From assembly GCA_900548205.1 (NCBI GenBank), contig URJS01000004.1, forward strand, positions 5,463 through 69,462: a DNA stretch of 64,000 nt, in the 5' to 3' direction. Shown one piece after another: positions 1 through 8,710 of this stretch. The number at the start of each line of letters is the position of its first letter. Position 1 is the first letter of the stretch. The position numbers and the translations under genes are program-made. Origin of the DNA: an uncultured Roseburia sp. Its GTDB lineage: Bacteria > Bacillota > Clostridia > Lachnospirales > Lachnospiraceae. Below the pieces are notes generated by a model, which saw nothing but the letters and a program-made list of their open reading frames with translations, was not told where the DNA came from and ran no database searches.

Positions 1-1
1 T

Positions 2-700
2 TTTCACGGTTTGGCGGCGTTTGGCATCGCAACGATATTTTTGATCGCAGTCATCCGGCTTTCTAAGGTTCCGTTCCGGTTTATGGTCAAGGGACTGAAA
101 GCGATTTTAATCCTGATGCTGATCACGGCGGTCTTTAACCTTTTCCTGACACCGGGGGAGACGCTCGTTTCCTTCTGGGTTCTTGAGATTACAAAAGAGG
201 GTGTGAAAAATGCGGCGCTTATGGCGGTTCGTCTGTCCTATCTGATTCTTGGGACGTCGATCATGACGCTCACGACCACACCGAACCAACTGACGGACGG
301 ACTGGAAAGATCATTGATGCCTCTGTCCAAGATCGGCGTTCCGGTGCATGCGATCGCAATGATGATGTCGATCGCGCTTCGTTTTATTCCGATCCTCATT
401 GAGGAAACGGATAAGATTATGAAGGCGCAGATGGCGCGCGGCGCAGATTTTGAGAGTGGAAACCTGTTAAAGAAGGTAAAGAGTATGATCCCGATCCTCG
501 TACCGCTGTTTGTATCGGCGTTCCGGCGGGCAGACGATCTTGCGATGGCAATGGAGGCGCGGTGTTATCACGGCGGCAGCGGACGTACGAAGATGAAGCC
601 GCTGCGCTATGAGGGCAGAGACCGCGCGGCGTATGTGATCGTAGTCCTGTATCTGGCGGCGGTTCTTTTGTGCAGAACATTTTTAAACTGGCCGCAGTAG
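2..700 (+). CDS. ecfT: Energy-coupling factor transporter transmembrane protein EcfT (5' partial)
   Basis: Membrane scaffold of an ECF vitamin/micronutrient importer, linking the two EcfA ATPases to substrate-binding S components. The frame is open to the window edge, so the true start lies upstream; a TTG at 11 is internal. Several hydrophobic helices occupy the first 120 residues. The cytoplasmic part carries the family's two short Ala-Arg-Gly coupling motifs (MARGADF near residue 140; MEARCY near 180). About 230 residues are visible against roughly 265 in the family, so little is missing. It ends 10 nt before truA, the usual order behind ecfA1-ecfA2. Confidence 0.93.
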   Translation, partial: FHGLAAFGIATIFLIAVIRLSKVPFRFMVKGLKAILILMLITAVFNLFLTPGETLVSFWVLEITKEGVKNAALMAVRLSYLILGTSIMTLTTTPNQLTDGLERSLMPLSKIGVPVHAIAMMMSIALRFIPILIEETDKIMKAQMARGADFESGNLLKKVKSMIPILVPLFVSAFRRADDLAMAMEARCYHGGSGRTKMKPLRYEGRDRAAYVIVVLYLAAVLLCRTFLNWPQ

Positions 701-710
701 GAGAAATTTG

Positions 711-1454
711 ATGCGTGTAAAGATGATTGTTGCCTATGATGGCACGAACTATAAGGGTTGGCAGATACAGCCGAACGGTATTACGATCGAGGAGGTCTTA
801 AATCGGGAGCTTTGTGCACTTTTAAAAGAGCCGATCGTGGTGACGGGGGCGAGCCGGACAGATTCCGGCGTTCATTCACTGGGGAATGTGGCAATTTTTG
901 ATACGCAGACGAGAATGCCGGCAGATAAGATTTCGTTTGCATTAAACCAGCGGCTCCCGCAGGACATTGTCGTGCAGGGGTCGTGCGAGGTGCCGCCGGA
1001 CTGGCATCCGCGCTATCAAAACAGCGTGAAAACCTATGAGTACCGCATTTTGAACCGTACCTTCCGTATGCCCACAAGAAGGCTCGATACTTATTTTTAT
1101 CACCATCCGCTTGCGGCAGATAAGATGCAGGAGGCGGCTTCGTATCTTGTGGGGGAGCACGATTTTAAGAGCTTTTGTGCCATCGGGGCGCAGGTGAAGT
1201 CTACGGTGCGCACGATCTATGCCTGTGAGGTGGAGCGCAAGGATGACATTATCACGATCCGGGTGAGAGGAAACGGTTTTTTGTATAATATGGTCAGGAT
1301 TATTGCGGGCACGCTGATCCGCGTCGGCGGCGGAGAGTGGGAGCCGGAGCATATGGCGGAAATATTGGCGGCGTGCGACCGCAGCGCCGCAGGACCGACG
1401 GCTCCGGCGCACGGGCTGACGATGATGGGAATTGTATATGAGGAACAGGAATAG
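711..1454 (+). CDS. truA: tRNA pseudouridine(38-40) synthase TruA
   Basis: Makes pseudouridine at positions 38-40 of the anticodon arm of many tRNAs. The catalytic aspartate is D51 in GASRTDSGVHSLG, and the N-terminus MRVKMIVAYDGTNYKGW is typical. The 247-residue length fits the family. ATG at 711 was chosen over TTG at 708 because AGGAGA at 699-704 gives a normal 6-nt spacing. It follows ecfT by 10 nt and is probably co-transcribed with it. In related genomes truA usually runs directly into rplM-rpsI; here rplM lies 9 kb away. Confidence 0.97.
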   Translation: MRVKMIVAYDGTNYKGWQIQPNGITIEEVLNRELCALLKEPIVVTGASRTDSGVHSLGNVAIFDTQTRMPADKISFALNQRLPQDIVVQGSCEVPPDWHPRYQNSVKTYEYRILNRTFRMPTRRLDTYFYHHPLAADKMQEAASYLVGEHDFKSFCAIGAQVKSTVRTIYACEVERKDDIITIRVRGNGFLYNMVRIIAGTLIRVGGGEWEPEHMAEILAACDRSAAGPTAPAHGLTMMGIVYEEQE

Positions 1455-1457
1455 GAA

Positions 1458-1491
1458 GGGGCTGTTGCACGAATAGTGCGCAGCCCTTTTT
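1458..1491 (+). terminator. Rho-independent terminator after truA
   Basis: A GGGCTG/CAGCCC stem extended by GCAC/GTGC around a GAATA loop is followed by five T. It closes the ecfT-truA unit. Confidence 0.9.
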
Positions 1492-1560
1492 ATGACATAG
1501 GAAATTGCCCTGCAGTCCTATGTCATAACAGCACACTTCGTGTTGGCAGGCGCACGCGCA
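1487..1560. repeat. Inverted repeat plus diverged repeat-like sequence
   Basis: TATGACATAGGA at 1491-1502 is repeated perfectly inverted at 1516-1527. The 20 nt at 1487-1506 recur with one mismatch at 23375-23394, also directly behind a terminator. On the minus strand, 1525-1560 contains CGAAGTGTGCTG, close to the core of the R1 repeat family. The rest of the gap up to 1720 is AT-rich and shows no gene. Confidence 0.6.
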
Positions 1561-1721
1561 TTGTTATAAAACGCAAATGAAAAATAAAAAATATTGTGCG
1601 TATTCATGGTGGTGCATGAAAATGGATTGGATAAAATAAGTGAAAAAAAGAATATGAAAATGCAAATATTGGAGAAAATGACAAATAACATACAACTTAT
1701 TTCAAAAAATAAAAAAATTTG

Positions 1722-1779
1722 TTGTGTTGGTAAAATGATTCCTCTAAGATAAATGTATCAAAAGTTATCGGCCGGTAAC
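1722..1779 (+). promoter_or_regulatory. Promoter and operator-like palindrome of the transporter/sulfatase cluster
   Basis: TTGTGT (1722-1727) and TAAGAT (1745-1750) are 17 nt apart. Just past the expected start point lies the 16-bp near-palindrome GTTATCGGCCGGTAAC (1764-1779, one mismatched pair). Its place suits a repressor roadblock site; the GntR-type regulator encoded at 6343 is the natural candidate (inference). Confidence 0.65.
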
Positions 1780-1811
1780 GTGAAAAAAGTGAATCAAAAG
1801 GAGAGGAAATT

Positions 1812-2777
1812 ATGAAAGGACGTTTCGTAAGCGCAGTTTTGGCGATGGTTATGACGGTAGGACTTGTGGCAGGATGCGGCAGCTCCGGTCAGGAGAGCTG
1901 GAAGGTTACCTGCCCGTGGGCTCCCTCCGGCGTTGCGGCGATGGTGAGCCAGAAAGCGGCTGAAAAGTCGACGACACACTCGGAAAATATCACTCTGGTT
2001 GCGGAGGCGATCAAGGGAGACGCGGCGACCGTCAACACATGGGTGGCAGACACGGAGGCAAACGAAAAAGAACTGGTATTTGCAGGAGAGGGATTGTTTT
2101 CCATTACCTCTATCTTAGATCCGGCAAAGATGCAGTTTACCTATGAGGATTTTGCATATGTAGAGAATCTCTACTCATCCATCTTTGTCCTGTCGGCAAA
2201 GGCAGACATGAATATCAAAAATATTGCGGATCTGGAGGCGTTTGCCGCGAGCGGCGAGGAGATCAGCGTGGCGGTAAATGGCGCTACAAGCTCAGAAGCA
2301 TTCCTGGCTGCGGCATTGTTTGGAGATATGGGCGCAGGAGAAAATCTGAAACTGGTGGCATATGCTTCGGCAGCGGAAGCTGCACAGGCAGTTGCAAAGG
2401 GGGAGACAAAATTTGCTGTTTCCCATCAGTCGCAGATTCTGGAAACCTATCAGCAGGGCGGCGTGTCCATCGTCTGCGCATTTGATGAAAAGCCTCTGGA
2501 GAACGGTCCGTTTGCCGGAACAGAAGGCGTGGGAGAGAAAGGATATCCATATTTCAGAAACCGCTGCTTTATCATGGCAAGACAGGGAACGGATGCAGCG
2601 AAGGTTGAGGAGCTCAAGAAGCTTTACGAGGATATTCTTGCAGACGAAGAAGTTGCAACATGGCTTCAGGATACCATGCTTCTCGAGGTGGATACGATGT
2701 CCGAGGATCAGGTAAAGGAGCACATTGAGAGTGTGAAGGCGATCGTAAACGAGTATAAGGATGTTGTTACACAGTAA
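1812..2777 (+). CDS. tctC: Tripartite tricarboxylate-type transporter, substrate-binding lipoprotein (TctC/Bug family)
   Basis: Extracytoplasmic binding protein of a tripartite tricarboxylate transporter; family members bind carboxylates and other small anions, but the ligand here is unknown. A signal peptide ends in the lipobox LVAG-C22, so the mature protein should be lipid-anchored. The Bug-like two-lobed fold is inferred from the spaced region GEGLFSITSILDP, the repeated alternation of beta and alpha segments, and the operon partners. AAAAGGAGAGG precedes the ATG. First gene of tctCBA-sulfatase behind the promoter at 1722. Similarity is clearest at operon level, so the family assignment is a little less sure than for TctA. 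Confidence 0.85.
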   Translation: MKGRFVSAVLAMVMTVGLVAGCGSSGQESWKVTCPWAPSGVAAMVSQKAAEKSTTHSENITLVAEAIKGDAATVNTWVADTEANEKELVFAGEGLFSITSILDPAKMQFTYEDFAYVENLYSSIFVLSAKADMNIKNIADLEAFAASGEEISVAVNGATSSEAFLAAALFGDMGAGENLKLVAYASAAEAAQAVAKGETKFAVSHQSQILETYQQGGVSIVCAFDEKPLENGPFAGTEGVGEKGYPYFRNRCFIMARQGTDAAKVEELKKLYEDILADEEVATWLQDTMLLEVDTMSEDQVKEHIESVKAIVNEYKDVVTQ

Positions 2778-2813
2778 TAGAGTAAGAGGAGTTTGGGAAA
2801 GGAGGATGTTTCG

Positions 2814-3329
2814 GTGGGCAAATTAAGTAACGCGTTCGATGAAAGGATCGACCGGATCGGAGAGCGGTTAAAGGACAAGGAAATCCGCATTCCTATCAAT
2901 CTGACTGCGGGCATCGTCTGTTTTTTGTTTGCAGTAGTGATCTTGCTCATTATGCCGCAGCAGGTTCAGGTTGCGGAAAAGGATGTGGTGAATGGAAGGG
3001 CGTTCCCGACACTCCTGATGACGGTGATGATACTGTGCAGCGTGCTGCTTGTGGCGAAGGAAGTTTATAAAATCATCAGGAAGCAGCCACTGGAATGGAA
3101 AACCATTCAGATCCTGACGGAGGTAAAGGCGCTTGTTATTTTTGGCATCTTGTTTTTTACATATTTTTTGAGTAAGGTGACGGGACTTTTCCTTGTCGGA
3201 GCGATTTTTTGCAGTCTTGGATTTCTTGTGTATTTCCGCTGTAAAAAACCGGCTTACTATGCGATAACCCTGACCCTTGCGGTCGCTATATGGGCAGTAT
3301 TTCGCTTTGTGTTAAATGTAGGATTTTAG
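2814..3329 (+). CDS. tctB: Tripartite tricarboxylate transporter small membrane subunit TctB
   Basis: Small, poorly conserved four-helix membrane subunit of the TTT transporter. Hydrophobic stretches lie near residues 31-49, 66-84, 104-122 and 128-165, with a charged N-terminal segment. GTG at 2814 was preferred over TTG at 2793 because AAAGGAGG at 2798-2805 lies inside the longer version and 8 nt before the GTG. It sits between tctC and tctA, the canonical order. At 171 residues it is normal for TctB. Identification rests on topology and position. Confidence 0.85.
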   Translation: MGKLSNAFDERIDRIGERLKDKEIRIPINLTAGIVCFLFAVVILLIMPQQVQVAEKDVVNGRAFPTLLMTVMILCSVLLVAKEVYKIIRKQPLEWKTIQILTEVKALVIFGILFFTYFLSKVTGLFLVGAIFCSLGFLVYFRCKKPAYYAITLTLAVAIWAVFRFVLNVGF

Positions 3330-3347
3330 AGAGGAGGACCGGATATT

Positions 3348-4841
3348 ATGATGAAATACCTTGTTCCGGCAGCCGGACTTCTTTTCACGCTGCAAAACAT
3401 TTTGTGGATCAATGCCGGAGTGTTTATCGGATCTATTTTTGCGGCGATTCCGGGATTGAGCGTGATCTTGTGCGTGATCTTGTTTTTGCCTGTCACCTAT
3501 TCGATGCCGGCGATTCCGGGTATGATGTTTTTGCTCGGAATCTATTGTGCGGGAGGCTATGGGGGAAGCGTGTCTGCAATCCTCATCAATACGCCGGGAA
3601 CGCCGCACGCAGCGGCGACTATGCTGGACGGACATCCTCTGTCCCAGAAAGGACGCACGAAAGCGGCGTTAAAGATCGCGCTCTACGCCTCTGCGTTCGG
3701 CGGCGTATTCTCCGCGCTGATGTTGTTGTTCTTAGGACCGCAGGTGGCGAGGGTTGCGGCGCAGCTTGGAACGCCGGAATACTTTATGGTCTGTGTGTTT
3801 GGACTCACGATCATTGCCGGAGTATCCGGGAAGAGTATCGTCCGGGGATTGCTTTCCGCCTGCCTTGGTCTGTTTATCGCCTGTATCGGATCGGATCCCA
3901 TGACGAGCTATGACAGGTTTACTTTTGGAAACAGCAGACTGTATCTGGGAATGGATCTGGCGGTCTGTCTGATCGGACTGTTTGCGCTGGTGGAAGTTCT
4001 GGCGAAAGCGGAGAAGAGCCGGGGGGCGTTCCGGCTGGATACCGCCAAGATGGAGGATGACGGAAAAATCACAAAAGAGGAATATAAACGGATGGCAAGA
4101 CCAGTATTTCTGTCTTCGCTGATCGGTGTATTGGTGGGGATCATTCCGGGCACCGGCGCCTCCGAGGCTTCGTGGTTCAGTTATTCGCAGGCAAAGAATA
4201 TGTCAAAGCACCCGGAGGAGTTCGGACATGGCTCTGTCGAGGGAATCGCGGCGGCGGAAGCCGCCAACAACGCGGTTACGGGAGCAACGCTGATACCGCT
4301 TTTGACGCTTGGAATTCCGGGAGACGGTACCGTAGCCATTATGCTCTCGGCGCTTATGATCAACGGTTTAAATCCAGGGCTGAGCTTGTTTACGACAGAC
4401 GGCGATATTATGTATGCGATCATGCTGGGTCTGATCCTTGTCAATCTGTTTATGCTGCTGCAGGGAAAGTTTTTGACGAGCCTGTTTGCGAAGGTAGTGT
4501 CGATTCCGAAGGAGATTCTGACGCCGATCATCGTGATTTTCTGTATGGCGGGAGCATATTCTGTAAATCAAAATTACTTTGACGTGGGAGTGGCGCTGGC
4601 ATTTGCGGTACTGGCATGGTTTTTACGAAAACTTGATCTGCCGGCGGTTCCGATTCTTCTGGGCATGGTGCTTGGCAGCATGACGGAGACAAACTTCCGC
4701 AGGGCTCTGCTGATTTCCAACGGCAGCCCGACGATTTTCTTCAGCAGCGTATTCTGTTGGATTTTCGTGGCGCTGATCATATTCGCAGTCGCGATGATTC
4801 TGCGTGGAAAGTGGAAAGAGCGCGAGAAGGCAAAACAGTAG
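3348..4841 (+). CDS. tctA: Tripartite tricarboxylate transporter large permease TctA
   Basis: Main translocation subunit of a secondary, ion-driven TTT transporter. Visible signatures are YGGSVSAILINTPGTPHAA near residue 68 and GIPGDGTVAIMLSALMINGL near residue 323, the two conserved repeats that mark TctA. About a dozen hydrophobic segments are present, and the 497-residue length is typical. ATG at 3348 follows AGGAGG at 3332-3337. A longer overlapping frame from 3290 is spurious. The downstream sulfatase begins 20 nt after the stop, implying co-transcription and a link between import and desulfation. Confidence 0.95.
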   Translation: MMKYLVPAAGLLFTLQNILWINAGVFIGSIFAAIPGLSVILCVILFLPVTYSMPAIPGMMFLLGIYCAGGYGGSVSAILINTPGTPHAAATMLDGHPLSQKGRTKAALKIALYASAFGGVFSALMLLFLGPQVARVAAQLGTPEYFMVCVFGLTIIAGVSGKSIVRGLLSACLGLFIACIGSDPMTSYDRFTFGNSRLYLGMDLAVCLIGLFALVEVLAKAEKSRGAFRLDTAKMEDDGKITKEEYKRMARPVFLSSLIGVLVGIIPGTGASEASWFSYSQAKNMSKHPEEFGHGSVEGIAAAEAANNAVTGATLIPLLTLGIPGDGTVAIMLSALMINGLNPGLSLFTTDGDIMYAIMLGLILVNLFMLLQGKFLTSLFAKVVSIPKEILTPIIVIFCMAGAYSVNQNYFDVGVALAFAVLAWFLRKLDLPAVPILLGMVLGSMTETNFRRALLISNGSPTIFFSSVFCWIFVALIIFAVAMILRGKWKEREKAKQ

Positions 4842-4860
4842 CAGGAGAAGGAGAGCTTTT

Positions 4861-6222
4861 ATGGCATACAATATTATTTTTTACTTTTCGGATCAGCAAA
4901 GATGGGATACGTGCGGCTGCTATGGGCAGCCGCTGGACATCACGCCGAATCTGGACAGACTGGCGAAGGAGGGGGTAAAATTTGACAACGCATTTTCTCC
5001 CCAGCCGGTGTGCGGTCCGTGCAGGGCATTGTTCCAGACCGGCAAATACCCGACAGAAACAGGCTGTTTCCGCAATAATATCATGCTTCCCCGGGATGTA
5101 AAAACACTGGCGAATTACATGGAAGAGGCGGGGTACGAGACGGCGTATGTCGGCAAATGGCATCTTGCAAGCGACGGAGAACTGGAAAAGGCTCCGGTGA
5201 TCGACCATACCGTTACCGCTGTGCCTCTGGAGTACAGAGGAGGATATACGGGATTCTGGCGTGCAGCCGACGTTCTGGAGTTTACCTCGCACGGTTATGA
5301 CGGATTTGTGTTCGATGAGAATAATCAGCGGATTGATTTTAAAGGTTATCGCGCGGACTGCATCAATGATTTTGCGCTGGAATACATGGATCAGTATCAG
5401 GGGGAGAAACCGTTTTTTATGACGGTTTCCCAGATTGAGCCGCATCATCAGAACGATCATAATCACTATGAAGGACCAGAGGGGTCAAAGGAGAAATATG
5501 CCAACTTTGTCCTTCCGCACGATCTTGAAGTTTTGAAGGGAAATGCGGCGGAGGAATATCCCGATTATCTTGGGCAGTGCGCAAGTCTTGATGAAAATCT
5601 CGGAAGACTTGTTGACAAACTGAAAGAAAAAGGGTTATATGAAAGTACGATCATTATCTACGCATCGGATCATGGCTCGCATTTTAAGACGCGCAACACG
5701 GACAGTCACCTGAACGGTTACGATGATTATAAGAGAAGCGGACATGACGGCGCGCTTCATGTTCCGCTTGTGATTGCCGGCGGACCGTTCCGGGGAGGAA
5801 AAGAGGTTCGTGAGCTGGTGAGCACAGAGAGCCTTCCGAAGACGATCCTCGCGATGGCAGGTGTGGATGTGCAGGATGCGATGATCGGAGAAAATCTGCT
5901 GGACGTTGTGGAAAAGAAGAATCCGCAGAGAGAAAACCAGGTGTTTGCACAGATCTCGGAAAGCCGGATCGGACGCGTGGTGCGCACCGAGGATTATCTC
6001 TATGGCGTCTATGCGCCGGGGATTAACGGCGGGGAGCAGGGAGCAGCAGAAATCTATGCGGATGATTATCTGTATGATCTGAAAAAAGATTCTTGGCAGC
6101 TTGAAAACGTTGTGTCAGATCCGGCCTATCAAAAGGCAAAGGAAGATCTGCGCAGCCGTCTTTTGGACTGGATCGCGCGTGCAGAGGGCAGTCGTCCCGA
6201 AATAGTGAATGAGAAAAAATAG
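4861..6222 (+). CDS. Cysteine-type sulfatase without signal peptide
   Basis: Hydrolyses a sulfate ester of unknown identity. The N-terminus starts directly with the first strand of the fold (metal-binding D11 in YFSDQQRWD); no export signal is seen, so it should act in the cytosol. The sulfatase signature is C51-G-P-C-R55 followed by ALFQTGK; C51 is the residue converted to formylglycine, and the Cys type matches maturation by a radical-SAM anSME. GKWHL near residue 102 and YASDHGSH near 263 complete the metal and sulfate site. ATG at 4861 follows AAGGAGAG; an upstream extension overlaps tctA. Substrate is probably a small sulfated compound imported by TctCBA (inference). Confidence 0.92.
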   Translation: MAYNIIFYFSDQQRWDTCGCYGQPLDITPNLDRLAKEGVKFDNAFSPQPVCGPCRALFQTGKYPTETGCFRNNIMLPRDVKTLANYMEEAGYETAYVGKWHLASDGELEKAPVIDHTVTAVPLEYRGGYTGFWRAADVLEFTSHGYDGFVFDENNQRIDFKGYRADCINDFALEYMDQYQGEKPFFMTVSQIEPHHQNDHNHYEGPEGSKEKYANFVLPHDLEVLKGNAAEEYPDYLGQCASLDENLGRLVDKLKEKGLYESTIIIYASDHGSHFKTRNTDSHLNGYDDYKRSGHDGALHVPLVIAGGPFRGGKEVRELVSTESLPKTILAMAGVDVQDAMIGENLLDVVEKKNPQRENQVFAQISESRIGRVVRTEDYLYGVYAPGINGGEQGAAEIYADDYLYDLKKDSWQLENVVSDPAYQKAKEDLRSRLLDWIARAEGSRPEIVNEKK

Positions 6223-6239
6223 AGAAAATTGAAAGCGCA

Positions 6240-6266
6240 GAGCCGGATTTTAAATCCGGCTCGCGT
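6240..6266 (+). terminator. Probable terminator after the sulfatase gene
   Basis: GAGCCGGATTT (6240-6250) is repeated inverted at 6252-6262, followed by GCGTTTTC. The short T-run makes termination likely but not certain; a protein-binding palindrome is possible. Confidence 0.6.
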
Positions 6267-6272
6267 TTTCTT

Positions 6273-6315
6273 GGCATAAGAGTGGCTCGTGAAGCGTGCC
6301 GCTCATTGTTATGCC
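6273..6315 (+). repeat. R1 repeat, copy a (single hairpin unit)
   Basis: GGCATAA and TTATGCC form terminal inverted repeats around an 11-bp hairpin closed by a GAA loop (arms GAGTGGCTCGT and GCGTGCCGCTC). Related copies lie at 31554, 40711, 40749 and 44964. Here it separates the sulfatase terminator from the regulator gene. Confidence 0.85.
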
Positions 6316-6342
6316 GGAGAGCTTCGGAATGGAGATTGTTCA

Positions 6343-7479
6343 ATGGAAGTTTTCAATCAAAAATGGGAGAAGGTATATCGCTGGGTTTTGGCGTACATTG
6401 ACCGGAATAAATTTTCGGGAAATTTGAAACTGCCGTCTGAAAATGATATTTGCCGTTATTTAAAGGTGAGCAGGGATACTGTGCGCTATGCGATGAAACA
6501 TCTGGAAGAAGAAGGTCTGATCCGCAGAGTGCGGGGAAGCGGGACGTATTTTAACAGAGACGTCAGTATATCCGCTGCCTTAGACAGTGGAAGGGCGGAT
6601 ATTAAGATCGGTCTGATCCTCCAAGGGCAGGATGGCGATGCGGAGGCGGAGCTGATTCGCGGGGTTCGCAGCGTAATCCGGGACAGGCAGGTGGATCTGC
6701 GTATTTTTCTGACGGATAATAAGTTTGCAAACGAACGCCGGTGTCTGCAGACTGTTATGCACCAGAACTTTCAGGGATTTATTGTGGACGGCGTAAAAGC
6801 CAGTATGGCAAGTCCGAACCTCGACTGTTATCAGGAGGTGCAGCGACGCGGCATTCCTTTGATTTTTTTCAATAACTATTATCAGAATCTGCACTGTGCG
6901 CGGGTCGGGGTCAATAATAACTCCAGTGCAAAGGAATTGATCCATCTTCTGGTTTCGGCAGGACATCGTGAGATCGCAGGCATTTTTGTATATGATAATT
7001 ATCAGAGCGTGGAAAAATTCCAGGGAATGTTTGCATCCCTGCTTACACATGGAATTGAACTTCGGGATGATTATATCAAATGGTGTATTTCAAATGAGGC
7101 GCATGAAGAGAAGTTTGCGCGTTCTATTTGGAAGTTTTTAAAAAGCGTACCCCACGCGACCGCCATTGTCTGCTGTAATTACAGAATTTACCGCCTGGTG
7201 CGTCAGGTGCTGGAAGCGCAGGGAAAGCGCGTGCCGCAGGATTACTCGGTGGTCTGCTTTGATTATTCGGCGGAGGGGAAAGAGCAGGAGGGGATTACCT
7301 GCTCTGTCTATCAGGGGTATAAAATCGGATGCCGTATGGCGGAACTTTTGTTGAGAATGATAGAGAGGAAAGAGAGGGGAAATCGCGATTATTCGTTGAT
7401 CCTGCGCCCGGAGATTTATATTGGAAACTCCATTAAACAGATGGGGAAAAGAGATTTTACGCCGGAACAGCGGGGATGA
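6343..7479 (+). CDS. GntR-type DNA-binding / LacI-type sensor regulator (AraR-like architecture)
   Basis: Predicted ligand-responsive transcription regulator. Residues 1-70 form a GntR winged helix (KLPSENDICRYLKVSRDTVRYAMKHLEEEGLI, seen as LPSE and VSRDTVRYA). Residues 85-375 form a periplasmic-binding-protein-like sensor as in LacI and AraR, with an INFINNY-like strand (LIFFNNYY) and SAGHREIAGIF. ATG at 6343 follows GGAG at 6331-6334; an earlier GTG frame lacks a ribosome site. Its stop overlaps the start region of the maturase gene. It probably controls the sulfatase cluster through the palindrome at 1764-1779 (inference); the effector could be the imported substrate or its desulfated product. 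Confidence 0.88.
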   Translation: MEVFNQKWEKVYRWVLAYIDRNKFSGNLKLPSENDICRYLKVSRDTVRYAMKHLEEEGLIRRVRGSGTYFNRDVSISAALDSGRADIKIGLILQGQDGDAEAELIRGVRSVIRDRQVDLRIFLTDNKFANERRCLQTVMHQNFQGFIVDGVKASMASPNLDCYQEVQRRGIPLIFFNNYYQNLHCARVGVNNNSSAKELIHLLVSAGHREIAGIFVYDNYQSVEKFQGMFASLLTHGIELRDDYIKWCISNEAHEEKFARSIWKFLKSVPHATAIVCCNYRIYRLVRQVLEAQGKRVPQDYSVVCFDYSAEGKEQEGITCSVYQGYKIGCRMAELLLRMIERKERGNRDYSLILRPEIYIGNSIKQMGKRDFTPEQRG

Positions 7480-7499
7480 AAAGAAGGGAGAACAGTTGG

Positions 7500-8628
7500 A
7501 TGCAGCATATAAGCGTATTGATAAAACCGGCTTCTTCTGCCTGCAATATGAAGTGCGCCTACTGCTTTTATGAGGATGTGGCGAATAGCAGGGAGCAGGA
7601 GTTTCAGGGATTTCTGAGAGAAGAACAGATGGAGCAGGTCATCGTGGAGGCAATGAAACTGGCAGAGCGGTCCTGCTCGTTTTTATTTCAGGGAGGGGAG
7701 CCGACACTGGCGGGACTTTCCTTTTATGAGAGTGTGATCCGATTGCAGAAAAAACATCGGAAAGACGGGGTTTTGATTTATAATTCGATCCAGACGAACG
7801 GGTATCACCTGACAGAAGATATGATCCGTTTTTTTGTGAGGGAGAGGTTTTTGATCGGGGTATCCCTGGACGGACCGGAACAGGTTCATGATCTTTACCG
7901 GACGGGCAGGAGCGGTGGGGGAACGTTTCGCGAGGTGATGGAAACGATCGCCCTGCTAAAGCGCTTCCGCGCCGACTATAATGTTTTGTGCGTGGTGACG
8001 GAAGAAAGCGCGAAAAGGGGACGTGAAATCTACCGGTTTTACCGTGAGCAGGGGTTTGGGTGGATGCAGTTTATCCCCTGCCTGGCGCCGCTTGACGGGG
8101 CGCCGGAGGGGGGGCGGGTATGCGCCGTCGCCAAAGACATACGGACGTTTTCTGACGGAGGTTTTCGACTGCTGGCTCGGGGATCTGAAACGGGGAGAGT
8201 TTGTGAGCATCCGCCACATGGACAACTGGATGGCGATTCTTTTGGGCGGACAGCCGGCGTGCTGCGGGATGGTTGGTCGGTGTTCGATCCAGTTTGTCGT
8301 AGAGGGAGACGGGGGCGTATATCCCTGCGATTTTTATGTGTTGGATGAATGGAGGATAGGAACGGTAGGAGAGCAAAGCTTTGCAGATATGTGCGAGGGG
8401 GAAACGGCACGGGAATTTTTGGAGGAGTCGGCGAAGCTGCCGGAGGAGTGCAGGGACTGCCGCTATTATGTGCTTTGCAGGAATGGCTGCCGCAGAGAGC
8501 GCAGCGAAGGAAAACATATTTATTGTCAGTCTTATCAAATGTTTTTTTCAAACAGGGAAAAGGAGCTGGAACAGGCGGCGCTTCTCATAAAGACAAAAAT
8601 GATAGAAAATTATAAGAATAGAGATTGA
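7500..8628 (+). pseudogene. Anaerobic sulfatase-maturating radical SAM enzyme, frameshifted in a G7 tract
   Basis: Oxidises the active-site cysteine of sulfatases to formylglycine. The radical-SAM cluster motif is C15-N-M-K-C19-A-Y-C22, followed by FQGGEPTL. The first frame holds through QFIPCLAPLDGAPEG near 8107 and then drifts out of family. The next frame resumes at once with YAPSPKTYGRFL and runs to 8628 with the Cys-rich C-terminal SPASM-like region (CCGM, C near CRDCRYYVLCRNGCR). Joining the frames needs removal of one G from the run at 8108-8114. Either a sequencing indel, a slippage-prone (phase-variable) tract or a real loss; all other parts look intact. ATG 7500 is preferred, with GGGAG at 7486-7490. 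Confidence 0.85.
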
Positions 8629-8653
8629 CAAATTTCGACGGAAAAGGAATAAT
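8625..8653 (+). promoter_or_regulatory. Promoter of the chemoreceptor gene
   Basis: TTGACA (8625-8630), a 17-nt spacer and AATAAT (8648-8653) form a near-consensus housekeeping promoter. It overlaps the stop codon of the maturase gene. No sigma-D-like flagellar promoter was seen. Confidence 0.8.
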
Positions 8654-8710
8654 GGTACTATGGTATCGTAGTGAGTTATTGAGATAAAGTTTTACAAGGA
8701 GGTTTGGGTT

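Noticed and set aside
4804..4860. Longer start of the sulfatase inside tctA
   Set aside because: AAGGAGAG and the first beta strand of the fold both point to ATG 4861.
8023..8120. Independent start for the second maturase frame
   Set aside because: The sequence before the G7 tract in that frame is unlike the family and lacks a ribosome site; it is the 3' part of one broken gene.
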